A DNA stretch of 64,000 nucleotides from Rotaria socialis (lineage: Eukaryota > Rotifera > Eurotatoria > Philodinida > Philodinidae). Under the pieces are notes generated by a model, which was not told where the DNA came from, did not search any database, and worked only from the letters and a program-made list of their open reading frames with translations. Position numbers and translations under genes: made by a program. Numbering within the stretch: position 1 is the first letter of the stretch; every line of letters begins with the position of its first letter. The stretch covers positions 1 through 64,000 of the forward strand of contig CAJNYU010001789.1 of NCBI GenBank assembly GCA_905331475.1. The letters are read 5' to 3'. This document shows, in pieces, positions 11,639-23,900 of this stretch.

Positions 11639-13203
11639 GGCAACAAATAGAGATTAAGAATGAATGTTTTTATAAGAACATGACGTAAGAATAACATTGA
11701 TTTGTATAATAAAGAACAAAATTTAAAACTCATATGTTGTTTGAGCACCATGAGCCATTGCTATACTTCATCGTTTTGTTTGGTATGATAAAAAATTAAA
11801 ATTCAATGTGCCTAAAAAAATAACATTTATTTATTTAATCAATGATTATCTGATAGTTAATTATCTTTACCATTCAATTACGCATAGAACTTATTTACTA
11901 GTCATCGAACATGAATGTAACGATTCTGATTTGATTCTTTAGTGATCGCGCTATCTATAAATAATAGACTTTGCAGTACTAATATTTTCTTTTTTCGGCT
12001 GACGGCAGGCGACTCTTATGCGAGTGACGTTCAATGATTACTGTTCAGGATTGCTAGTCTTCTTTCGCTCTTTTTCCATTATTATTTTTTCTTCTTGTAC
12101 CCGCATCGACGATCGTCTTTTCCCGCTAAGTCATCATCCTTGCTTTGTGTTGCCGATATGCCGAGCGAAGACTAAGAGACATTAACTGAATCGAATTAGG
12201 TTGGTGTTCGTGCCTTTTTTTCTCGGTCTCTTTCGTTATCCGTTTATGCTAAAGAGAACAACTTTAAGCTTTAAATGTAGCGCAGTTGTTGTAGTTATAA
12301 ATAAAAGGAGAAGTTATCAGCAAAACATCATTACGTAGTCATACAACTCTTGACATAGCAATTCTTTACAAGGATATTCTAATCTAGATTAATAGGATCC
12401 ACTTATCCTACAGATGATCACTTTATCTAATAGATATTGAAACAGTTATACTTGTTTATTTAACATTCGGATGAAAAATGTTGTTACTAGTTGTTTTCTC
12501 GACTTTTTCTTTCACAAGGATAAGAAAGAAAAGAATTTTTCTGTTTATTACAGTTAGTTATATGTCACACATAACTATTTCCTTCTTTTTTTCTTCGTCA
12601 ATATTGTTGACGATTGCCGAACTTATACAAAGAAAAAAAGAAACCTCATCATTTCTTGCAAGACCATTCATTTGCTTCATCGATTACATCGGTTAAAACT
12701 ATAATTGCATATCCTGATGTTGTTTGTAACGTTGAAGAAAACTTTTCTTTTTACTGAATGCAACTGCTTGAAGCATCGCTTTCAAGAAACAGAACATCAA
12801 ATTCATTCTTCGGTGGAAATTCTTGTATAATCACGTCAGTTACAACATGACATAAATAGTCGATTGCGTATTTTCGTGTTGTAATCAAAGAGAATTTGTA
12901 ATATTTGTCTAACCGAAGAGTCAGATATAATATCGTGATTTTTAGAAATCTATTGTTATTTTAAGCTAATTTAATAATTGGACTTATTGCGAAAAGAGAA
13001 AAAAAAGAATGTGTGAACAATCATTCATGCAAAATATTAATCGTTTATTGGTTAAGTAACAATATATTACTAATGATATGTCGATGAGCTCTAGCCTACA
13101 TGAATGAAGTTCGTATTTCATTTTGAGTAATAATTGAAGTATCATCTTGACATTTTTTTGATTTATTAAAGAACAATTCACGACATATGATTCTTGTGCT
13201 TTT
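11639..13203. other. Intergenic upstream of mGluR, nothing recognised
   Basis: AT-rich sequence that should include the promoter and 5' UTR of the glutamate receptor. I find no convincing ORF, RNA gene or element. Confidence 0.35.
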
Positions 13204-13429
13204 GTGTACTCAAAAAGTGAGTACACTAAATTCGGTCAGTGTGTCCGTCCGGTCGTTAACACGATAACTCTTGAAAGCCTCATCCAATTGTCATGAAATT
13301 TTGTACACAGAATGATCTCATCAATATCTCAGTCGAGTTCGAAGATGAGAAGGTTCCGTCAAGAAATGGCTGAGTTATCGAAAAAATTGTCATTATTGGC
13401 CAGACCATCCCTGAGGTGGAGGGGGGGGG
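13204..13429. repeat. Dispersed repeat, copy 1 (second copy at 34111)
   Basis: Begins with a small hairpin, GTGTACTC...GAGTACAC. The remainder is highly similar to 34111-34333 (GTCATGAAATTTTGTA, GTTCGAAGATGAGAAGG, AAGAAATGGCTGAGTTATCG, ending CCATCCCTGAGG). It is non-coding. The copy ends in a G run against the single N at 13430. Confidence 0.7.
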
Positions 13430-13430
13430 N

Positions 13431-13553
13431 TTTGACTTGATAAAGTTCATTTTTCATATTGAAAGAGTTTACTTCCATTGTAATTGTTGCACTTATGCGA
13501 GTATCGGAAATGAATTTCTTTCAAAAATGATTAATTACTGATTTTAACGATCT
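13431..13553. repeat. Exact 123-bp duplication, copy 1 (likely assembly artefact)
   Basis: Identical over 123 bp to 13871-13993. Copy 1 begins directly after an N (13430) and copy 2 ends directly before an N (13994). Perfect identity next to N characters suggests overlapping contig ends that were not merged, rather than a biological duplication. Confidence 0.75.
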
Positions 13554-13870
13554 TTTGAAAATATGAAATAGAAAAATAAATACTATTGCATTTATTAGAA
13601 ATCATCACTGACAAAATCTTGCATTCAGCGACAAAAATTTCATCGCAGAGATTTATTTTTCTTAAATCAATAATATGAAATGATAATTGCTATTTTGTTT
13701 TCTTATTGGACATATCTCCATGACGCAATCGGCTTGTTCTCAAGCGACTAAATTCTATATTGATTGTAGCACGCCACGAACAACCGCTATGCCTGCCGGG
13801 GGAGTTTTCGAACTTCTACAGGGACCTGCTACTGTTTACAGTGGTGGGAAGTGACCCTGGGCTGCCGGTA

Positions 13871-13993
13871 TTTGACTTGATAAAGTTCATTTTTCATATT
13901 GAAAGAGTTTACTTCCATTGTAATTGTTGCACTTATGCGAGTATCGGAAATGAATTTCTTTCAAAAATGATTAATTACTGATTTTAACGATCT
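13871..13993. repeat. Exact 123-bp duplication, copy 2
   Basis: Second copy of 13431-13553, terminated by the N at 13994. See that entry for the interpretation. Confidence 0.75.
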
Positions 13994-13994
13994 N

Positions 13995-14101
13995 TTTTGG
14001 TCAAACCTTCTTCGAGATATGAATCTCTCAAAATATAGCCAATTTTCTATAGACGCTGTATGCTTGAGACACCTATATTTCGAAGAGGGTTTGACCAAAA
14101 C
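13995..14101. repeat. Hairpin-forming inverted repeat
   Basis: TTTTGGTCAAACCTTCTTCG at the left is answered by CGAAGAGGGTTTGACCAAAA at the right, giving about 27-bp imperfect arms with a spacer of about 50 nt. It could be the core of a foldback element. It starts directly after the N at 13994, so its left context is uncertain. Confidence 0.5.
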
Positions 14102-14359
14102 TTCTGATTTTTGTTTTCTGTAAGCTAGTCTCCTTGAGACCTTCATGCATAAATAGTTTCAGGTTCAAGTTCAAAAATATGATATTGCTGGGATAGCCGG
14201 TCCTCTAGAGAAAATCCACTGAAAAATCGAATATCTCAGTCTAGACAAGCCAATAGCAGCTAATATTTTAACCTTGTCAGTTTGGCTATGAGAGCTTTCA
14301 TTTGATCCGAAAATATCCCGTTTTTCTCACGGACAGTACAAGCACCTCCATTGTTAGTA

Positions 14360-14635
14360 CCCAGGTCGAACAGTCCGGCCTGGAAACGCCGGTTCCGTTG
14401 ACTTTGTGGAAGCAGTATTCCGGTTGGAAATTTTTCGGATTTTTTCAAATCAATTCCCGCCGGAAAGCACTGGAACTTGGCAGGAATTCGCCGGAAAAGT
14501 CCGGTCGTATTTTTGACCGGAATACTGCTTCCATGTTCCAGCGATTTCCTGCTTTTCCCTGCAGGATATGGTGACTTTCCCGCGTATTCCCTGGTGAATT
14601 CTACGGAATCCGATGGCCGGAATGTTCGACTTGGG
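14360..14635 (+). mobile_element. CCCAGGTCGAAC-type MITE, copy A
   Basis: Terminal inverted repeats CCCAGGTCGAACAGTCCGGCC and the complement of GGCCGGAATGTTCGACTTGGG bound a 276-bp GC-rich, non-coding element with further internal inverted similarity (CCGGAATACTGCTTCCA on both halves). TA lies on both sides, consistent with a TA target duplication of Tc1/mariner-like elements. An open frame across it is fortuitous. An inverted, diverged copy follows at 15411-15707. Confidence 0.65.
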
Positions 14636-15224
14636 TAGTCATTCGTTACCGCCTACAAATAGCTATTACTATCTACTTTTCATTTCACTGTTTCCCATCA
14701 GCATCTGTTTTTCTGTCATATAGACACGAAATTCGGCCAATAATATATATATAGTGTTATTGTAAATTTTAGTTAACGCGATTTCTTTCATCAAACTTCT
14801 CATATTTTAAGGCATACTCTTAAGAATTAATCAACGTTGAGTGATATATTCTTTTATGCCATTTCATCTTTTGTTCCTTGAAATGCACTTAGTATTTGAT
14901 AATTTAGCACGTTCACCAAATCACATACTTTGTTTTCTTTTCTCATTGTATTTATTATAGAATATTGCATAGTGATGGAAGCCAGCATGTGCGACCTTGA
15001 CATCTGTATCATACGAGATAGATGGTGGACAAAACTTGGTTGGAAGTGGATAACTACATAGATAGTCACCAATTTCAGTAGTGTTCACTGAAAAATATGT
15101 GTCTCAGTTAGTCATGAGCGTTTTTATTGTTTCGAAGTAAATTTTGCAAGTGCTGCATATCGATTACTACTAAGTACTTCAGTTACTGTATTAATTAAAA
15201 GTATAATTACGCAAGCAGTTTTTA

Positions 15225-15410
15225 GTACTTTTTGAAGTACTAATAATTGCTATCAAAAGTACTTTTAAGTTCTTCGAGAAGCGATAAAGTAGACATATTA
15301 CTTAAAAGTGACCCTTTTTAAGTGACTATAAGTATAATTATAAGTAAAAAGTACTAATAATTACTTTTGAAAAATACTCAAAAGTATACTTTTTACTTAT
15401 AAGTATACTT
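15225..15410. repeat. AGTACTTTT/AAAAGTACT low-complexity tract
   Basis: A palindromic, low-complexity stretch rich in AAGTACTTTT and TAAGTATACTTTT words, interrupted by MITE copy B and resuming at about 15708-15790. It looks like a locally expanded simple sequence into which the MITE inserted. Confidence 0.5.
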
Positions 15411-15707
15411 CCCAGGCCGAACATTCCGGCTACCGGATTCCGTAGGATACTCCAGGAAATATGCTGGGAATTCACCATATCCTGTAGGAAAACACGGAAA
15501 ATCGCTGGAACATGGAAGCAGTATTGCGGTCAAAAATACAACCAGACTTTTCGGCCGATTTCTGCCAAATTCCGATGCTTTCCGGCAGGAATTGACCGGA
15601 AATCACCGGAAAAAAATCTGAAAATTTTCCAACTGGAATACTGCTTCCACAAAATCAACGAAACTATCCGGAACCGGCCCTTTCCAGGCCGGACTGTTCG
15701 ACCTGGG
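15411..15707 (-). mobile_element. CCCAGGTCGAAC-type MITE, copy B (inverted relative to A)
   Basis: 297 bp, alignable along its length to the reverse complement of 14360-14635, with ends CCCAGGCCGAACATTCCGGC and GGCCGGACTGTTCGACCTGGG. Flanked by TT on both sides. It is non-coding. Copies A and B form a head-to-head pair about 0.8 kb apart. Confidence 0.65.
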
Positions 15708-16345
15708 TTATAGTCACTTAAAAAGGTTCACTTATAAGTATTTTTTGCACTAGATGAAAAAATATTAAAAGTATTTATTAGTAACTTTTTTGGATCAAAA
15801 GTTTTACATGAGATGGTGAAAATAAAAATATATATAATGAATAATGAAATGACTTTAGGCGAAAAATATGTTTGCCTTGTTTTTATCAACGGAAAAAGTC
15901 TACTAACGGCAGGATGAAATATTTTTGTAATTTAATAAATTTATCAAATATCGGCTTGTAGCTTTTAAGATCATAAACAATATGAACCCACAGTACACAT
16001 GATTCTTTCGTTTTCGGTTGTTTTTTTTATTTATGTAAGCTACAGCAAGATATGTGTGAAGAAATTGAAGTTATATTGTGGCTTCAAATTTCATTCCAAT
16101 TACACTACGAATAGATAGAATGATATTCAATTACTAGGTCATTTAGAATGAAACAATTGCCAGTGTGTTATATGCATGAAGCTATGCTCTCCACTTACTC
16201 AAAATCTTTGATACTGGCTATTGAAAGAAAGAATATTAGCGTACAAAGTACTGCTAGATGAAGCTCTATTTAAATTTTAATATAATACACAAGTTAAGCT
16301 TCTAAAAGAATGATTGAAAGCCTTTAAGTCTAATTGTGCGATTTT

Positions 16346-16916
16346 TTAATACAATATTTCAAATATTTTTCCTTTTTCCCAACCAACTAAATTGTTCAGT
16401 TCATTTGTACTACTTGTGATTGTAGCCGGAAATCGTAGACAAGCATAATCTTGATCTTTTTCTCCGGATACTAATTCAATTTTGACATAGAGTGACAACG
16501 ATGGATACGATGATAATACCTCTAGTGCAAGTGACGCTGTATAAACATCATGTTCATTCACTGGACATGCAATACCCAGCTTACAAGCATCTGGATCAGG
16601 TAATGGAAATGGAATGGGAATACCAGCAATAACACCTTCAAACAGTTAAAACATAAAATACAAGGGAAAATATTTTTTAGTATCTCATTTTACCATGTAT
16701 GCTAACTTTAACAGAATTCGACGGGGCTTTTGATTGAAATGTTAAATTCATTGCATACGAATTACCTTTAGTAAATTTACAAGGCGATGTTGTGCAACCT
16801 GTGACATCAAATGTTTGAATGGTACCAAATGCTGAATCACAAGCTTGATAGGGTGTTGCTGCCCATACGTCATTGAATGAACATGATAATAACACAAGAA
16901 TACATATTGAATACAT
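16346..16916 (-). CDS. NPC2-like secreted ML-domain lipid-binding protein
   Basis: Exons 16916-16694 and 16635-16346 join in phase (58-nt intron) to give 170 aa. Residues 1-19 form a signal peptide ending VWAAT. The ML domain shows the NPC2 hallmark VTGCTTSPCKFTKG, then AMNLTFQSKAPSNSVKVSIH, then GIPIPFPLPDPDACK, IACPV and a late Cys in DYACLRFPATIT, so the three disulphide pairs appear present. NPC2 proteins carry sterols in the lysosome lumen and hand them to NPC1; secreted arthropod relatives bind other lipids or odorants. The C-terminus runs about 20 residues past the usual end (NNLVGWEKGKIFEILY), which is unusual. It lies upstream of the mGluR gene on the same strand. Confidence 0.9.
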
Positions 16917-17902
16917 TTCTAGACTTGAGGAAAAATCAAATTCGTATGACGATCGAACGATACCTCTTTATTAACATAGTCAGGTGATGTGTTTGCTGTT
17001 TCTTTTCTTTTCTGTTTAATGAAAATGACTCATCCTACTTTGTTAGACAGTCATTTTACGTAGGGTTTTATATTAACATGATTTGTTTATATAATTATAT
17101 ATATACATAAGAAAACGAGAGAAAAATCAGTTAAACAAATATATATATATATATATACGTATACACGTTATCATATTCGTAACAGTTCGCTGTATCGATA
17201 GCAAACAAGCAAGGATATAATACAGAAGAAAAAAAAATGTTAGTGTATTTCAAGAAGAAATTTACAAAAAGAAAAAAGCAAAGGAAAACAAATTAGTAAT
17301 GGTTTTTAGTTTCGTTTTAATTCAAAAACGATATATCATTTAGTTTCTGATACATATAAGTTTCACAACAATATCAAATAGCCATCTTAACTTAAAAAGA
17401 GATGCGGTAGGAACACGAGAATGTGCTTTTTCCCTTTAACTCTTCTTGCTCTTCAAGAGACAAATAAGCAAAATAAGAACAAAACAATTAGTGCGGCGCA
17501 TCTGACATCTAATGAGAAGTTTACAATAGTATTTCGTAGTATGGCAAAAGTGTTAAATCTGGTTAAAAAAAATGGATGAATATTTTAGATAACATATGTC
17601 TAACATATTAATCGCTACGATTTCCCCAATGTAAGTAGAACAAAAACAAGCAAACGAATCAGATCGATGCAATAGAAACCAAAAGTAAGAAAGATACCGA
17701 AAACAGAGCGTTGGCCAACACAAAGATGGTCAGTAGGAAAATATAAGAAAACTAATCAAGAGACAAGAAAATGCAAAACACACAATGTACAATGTTGATG
17801 AATGTTGTTTTTTTCGTTGTAGACCACGTTTCGATTACTGTTTATAGAAACAAAAAATAAAAAGGCACCGGGCCAATTAAACAAACATTCAGGCACATGA
17901 AT
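16917..17902. other. Intergenic / PDZ-GEF 3' UTR; TA microsatellite
   Basis: About 1 kb between the NPC2 start and the PDZ-GEF stop codon, both on the minus strand. It holds (TA)n runs near 17095-17105 and 17140-17160 and otherwise AT-rich, gene-free sequence. The PDZ-GEF 3' UTR and the NPC2 promoter must lie here. Confidence 0.4.
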
Positions 17903-20900
17903 TTAAACTGCTGTTACTTGTTCAGCATCGTCGTAGTCGACAGGTGGTTCTTCTAGAAATTAGAAAAAAAGAAGATACACGCATGTATGACGTTTCTTCA
18001 AAAATGTGACAAATGAAACGAAGTTACTTCAAAAAGTTTCAATATTGGTTTCGATGATGAATAGAACTTTTTCTTAAACATTACGACACAAGCAGAAAGT
18101 GCTATATGAATTAAGAAGGACTATCGGAATTTGTTGAAGATTCATTAATTATGATGATATTTCAGGATGCCAGCAACTATTTCCTATTATATACTGACTA
18201 TAAATTCTTGGAAAATGCCGTTAAAATGAGTATCTTCTAGATCACCTTTGTTGGGTCGCAGTGATTTTAGATATTCTATTTTAACTGTTTATTCAAAACG
18301 CTTATTTTTTTCTTTATTTACTACAACTATAGCTCAGCTCTACTTCCCTTGTACTCCGGGACGGATTTTGGTGCCGAGAGCTCGTAAGTCTTTTTGTTCT
18401 TTACTCTGCAATGATAAATTATGTTCTGTGAAAGATCCGTATCACAACTCGTTTTTCAGAAGATATTTCACAAAAAATTCCAACTCCAATAATTCCGCAC
18501 AAACCTGGATGCGCATTTATTTCAGTTTGAGATTTCGATCGTTGCATCCAATTACGTATTATTATCGGTCTTGGATCGTCATTATGTTGATTTTCTAAAG
18601 ATTAATCTCTTAAAATTTATCTATTCAAAACTTTTATTCTTACTTGACATTGAATTGTGTCGATTTTTCATCGATGAATATTCATCAGATATTAAACTAT
18701 TAATGAATTTTTCACTTTTCTCACTACCAATATCTACAATAGAAATACTTCCGATTATTGAAATTAATATTTACTGATACATACATGTATCTGTTGAATG
18801 AGGACTAACATTTCCTGAATCAGTACTTTTAGGTAAATCATTGTTATTTGGATTTGATGCTTAAAAATGAAAAAGAAAATGTATTTTTGTTTTGTTTTAC
18901 GAAATTTTTTCTTACTGATCTGCGATCGAACATAAACTGTTGATGATACTGGTTTAAAATTTAGACTTGAACTTTCACTCGTTAATTTATTTGCATCACG
19001 CATTTTATTCATATGTTGATGGCGACGGCTATTACTTTGGGTTGTTTCACTAACTGATGTTAGCGCTGTTGATGCCATCGGATTGCCTCTTAATGGCGAT
19101 GTGTTTCGAAAAATTGAACTGCTTGAATTAGGATTTGGTTTTATTGGTGCTCGAGCTTTTGTCTGATGACTACTATCCGATAGACGAAGTAATTTATTCA
19201 CAGCGTCCGGTGATTGTGTGCCTATAATAAGAAGAAATATGAAAATTTAATATTTTTGTCTTTTCCAACTAGTAGACAACAGTAAGAAGCGAAATTAAAA
19301 ATAATATTTAAATGGGCAGGGGAAAAAATACATATAACAACATTTACATTTACCTGAATAATATTCTAAACAAAACAAAAACGTTAGAGAAAACACTTTG
19401 CTTTTGTTTTAAATCGCAATTTAATTGAAAATAAAAGACGAATTACATACCAAATTTCGTTAATTGTATGGTGCCAGTACGACGGTCACCAGATGAATTC
19501 GATGATAAACTCGAAGTTGAAGGAGATGGACGTCGTTTAAGTGTAGCAGCTAAAATCAAGCCATAATAAAATTATTTATTCGCTAATGATTTGAATATAT
19601 AGATATGAATAGCAAAAGCAATCAATATTGATTCATGTTTAGTGCGATAGAGAAGATTAGAAAGATACCATTGTGACGAAAGGGATTTTTCAAAAAATGG
19701 AATCTTGATGGCGACGAATGTATTCTTATTCGAGATAATGCAGCATTCATCGAATCGCCACTATCAGTAGTCGCAATAGGTTTCTCATCATCTTCTCCTT
19801 TGTTTTCTAAAGCGTGCATATCAACGAACGATGTAAATTCAACAAATGTTGCAATGGATGAAGAGGTCCATAGATTTACTAAAGAATCTAAAGAAATAAT
19901 TATCTTTATATTTTCTTCAATAAGAAAATCCATCCCTATCTCATGTTTATCAAAATCTGTTAAAGTTAAAACTTTCACAATTAATGTGTTTTTTAAGAAG
20001 GTTTTCTTTAAAAAAAAATATTTCTTACCAGGTTCACATTGATTGGCTAATGCAATTAAACGATCTTCATCCTCAATTATTTCAGCATTATTCAAATATG
20101 CTTTCACTTTTTTGACCATTAAAGCCTAAAGAATAATTTTTTTATAAAATCTTTTCTTTTCTCGTACGCGCGATTTTACTTCATCATAAATTCGTTTAGC
20201 ATTCGCAGAAGCAGATAAACGAGTGCCTGTATGATGCCGCCGCATTGTTCCAAATGAATCTGCTATTGTTTGATGACCAAAACCAGCGAAAACTTGCGAA
20301 TGAGATGTGGGCGAATCAAACATATTTGACATGTCCTAAACGATATAATTATGTTTAATAAACGGTCCGAATTTTTTTATTTTACATATGGTGATGATGC
20401 CATATTCATTATATAGCGAATTTCTTTTGCAATCATACGAAGTTTTTCAAAATTAATCTAAAATAAAAGTTCAGTTAGAAATTTTTCTTAAGAAAAGTCA
20501 GTTAGCTTTTCTATTACCAAATTATCATCGTCTGATTGATTGCCCAAATTAATAAATGTTAAATCTTTCATACAAATTGGAAACATGGGAATCTATAAAT
20601 GAATAGAGAATTAAGAATGGATTTGTTTTAATCATTTTATTCGTAATCACTTACGATAGGTGGTACAATTAAGTCATTTTTTAATAAGTTGCGATAGACA
20701 GACATATTTCGAGATAAATCAAGTAGTGATTTAAGTTCCTAGAAAAAGAAAAATATACTGATTGTTGTACCATCGTATCACTGATATAGATTCAAGTTGT
20801 CTGGAATGCAGTGCGGCTCTTTTTAGACAGTAAAGTCTTTCTGAACAAATTTCCAAGGTGATCAGGATCTGTTGAATTATTTATATTCTCTCCTATAAAT

Positions 20901-23900
20901 TGCATTTTTCTCTTTTTGTCATGCAAAAGGTCCTGAACTACTTTTGTGCTGTACCGCACGACTAAAACACGACTGGATATTACCTGAAATTTAAAAGCTG
21001 TTTCATAATTACTCTCCCATTTCTGTCATAAAATTCATAGGTCCGCTTCTAATATTGTTCGCTATTCAATAGTTGTATCAAGACTTTCAAGAGTATTGCT
21101 TTACCTCAAATAATTTTTTATATTTTTCCGGTACGCGTTCCCATGTAGCTTGTAAACGTTGAACAGTTTTATGATCAAGTCCACTGACGATTGAAAACAT
21201 CGAATTAAAATTTTTCATATCTTTACAGGATTCTAAACAGAAGAACAAGATTTATTTTATATACTTCAAAACATCGCGTTTTGTTTGTCTTACTTGCTAT
21301 TTTAATAAAATGTTTAATCGCTTTTGATCGTTGCAGTAAATTAGTTTCCCGTATGATCTCAGTAATAGTCCAATACGTTTCTTCGTTGGGTAGTCGAAGA
21401 AATTTCTCTAGATGTGGTATACCATACGGTGATTTTACTTTAAATATATGATCAACATATTCTGTTGCTTGAATTGATTTAAACATAGAAAAATCTCTTA
21501 ATGTTAATTGTGCACAAACTTCCAGAGCATCTAATTGAAGAAAATGAATACGTGCTTCACGTATGAATTCATTCGATAAATGATCCGGCACAAGAGTTTC
21601 AGTTGAAAGATTATTTTTTAGATAGTAACGAGCATTTATTGGAAGACGTTCAGGTAAATTATCAATATGATCTGGTAGACGTTTTTGTTTGATAACATTA
21701 TTTTCCACAGAGACTTCACACAATGAATAATACCTGAAAGAAAACATCAAATGATAACGAATGTTTTGTTTCTCTCGTTAGATTTTTCGATGTCTACATG
21801 TACATGAACTATGGGGAATATAAATATGAATTTTACTACGTATTTAATAAATGTTATTATGAATTATATTGTACATCTACTATTTATTATGTCGGTTTGA
21901 CGTCTAGATAGAGTGGAATCAAATTCCTGTGATTATTTATATTAGTATTATTGAGTACTTTTAGACGGTGAAAAGATTGTTGAGCAGCGAAATAGCTTTC
22001 GCCATATTTACAGGCGCATGGTTCGAATGCTTGAAAAGAAAGACGTAAACTCTATTCTGAGTGTAACTGGTTCGGTTGTTGAGAAGAATAAACCTTTTGA
22101 ACTACATTTGGCCCATCATTATGTTTCGCTGTAAATTTCAAACAGGGGAAAATTGATGAGCACCGCATAGACTCCAACGAGTCATGAGTACCAGCAAAAC
22201 AGGCGAGAGTATTCTCTTATTGTGTTATATTTTAAGTTAATGAAATGGTAACAGATGTTACATCAGTTTCATTTTTTCTCATTCACTCTTTCCGTGAGAA
22301 AATAATTATACAGTCGTAGTTGAAAAATCAGCTTTTTAGCGTATCTGGAGAATAATATTGCTTTAATTTAGCCTACATCGTAGAAATGCAATCGCTCGGC
22401 AACAAAAAATCTTAATCTCAAATGCATACGAGTCCGAATTGCCTCACATCATTCTGATAAATCACTTGAAATATTCCGCCCGTGGAATGTCAACAATCAC
22501 AAGAATCTCGCTTCAATAATAATTTTTGTTTCAAAAGCACTCGAAGCATGCTGAAGGCGTAGCTTACACAAATAATGATGTACATATTAAGCATCGGTAA
22601 ATCAACGATCGAGAAACTATTTTCGCGATAAATCGAAAAGAAAATCTTGCGTAATAGAATCGGAAAAAAAACACAATCATACGAGCGTATAAATTTTTTA
22701 AATATCTAACGATTAGATTACACAAAACCACGAGCTTCCCATCGCTGCGACCAAAATTCTTACCGCAATAGATCGATTTCTATACGAGAAGTTAAAATGC
22801 TAGAATAATGAGCACGATATGAAATAAATAACGACTTCGAGATAATCAAAACTCATAATTATGAAAATGAACCAACTCCGGCAATCAAATGAATAGAGCT
22901 ACCTGCTTTGATCGACAATACTAAATTCAGTTATAGCCAGCATAACAACTTGTTTAGCGGTTGTATCCTAGAACAGAATAATAAAAGTTTTTTTTGTTGT
23001 GATTTAAAAAACTAATTTTAATTTCGCACTTTAAGCACGGGAAAATATTTGTACGACTGATCACTGCGATAGACTTTAACAACAAACGTGGAATTATCTT
23101 CATCATTAATTGTTCCATTAAATGTTGTTAATAACGACGTTGAGAACGATTTATTACTGATCGATGATGGAGATAAATCTGGATTGCTTGTACTTCGATT
23201 AAAACTTTTATTAGAAATTGATGTTGATAGTGCACTTGATTCAAGTTCGCTATCTGCTGTCGTTGTATCGAGTTCACTGGAATAAAAATAGAAAGTTATT
23301 AAAGAGTCTATTGCTTCATTTGATTTTCTTCTAATTAAAAACTTATAGGCATTCAAGCGCAACATATGAAATATCTTTATCGATGTGATAAGTCCCAATT
23401 TGTTTTATATTTTGGTAAGTATGAAATTTCACGGAACAGCCGTAACGATTCAATTTGTTTTCGTTAGAATAAAAGATAAGCGAACGATTGAATTTTTTCA
23501 TATTTGAGGTTTTATTGCCTTGGTACGTTCGAAATATTATCTCTTCGTATTGTTAAACTACATTTTTATCAAAACAAACAAACAAAAAGAAAATGATGAC
23601 ATCTAGACGAGAACCACATTCATTGGCAATCCTCTTTTTTTTCATGCACCGATTTGCTTTAAAGCATCAATAACCTGCAAAAAACAGCACAACTCACTGA
23701 GATAATCAATTTATTTTCTCTTAGTTTGAAAATATTTTGCAAATAAGTGCATATTTTAGATAGAAGTATTTCTTATCCGTTTAAAAAAAAATCATATTTT
23801 CAATCGTCCCGTTTATTTTAGTGCATACATTCATTCGTATGATAACGCCAGTATACAGTAGGTCTATCTTTAGTATTCCAACCAATACGGTGCTTCTCAT

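Noticed and set aside
14302..14574. 90-codon ORF over MITE copy A
   Set aside because: The open frame follows GC-rich non-coding repeat sequence and is not kept in the inverted copy.
18248..18598. 116-codon plus-strand ORF
   Set aside because: It runs antisense across PDZ-GEF exon 18505-18594 and has no family-like sequence; it is a shadow frame.
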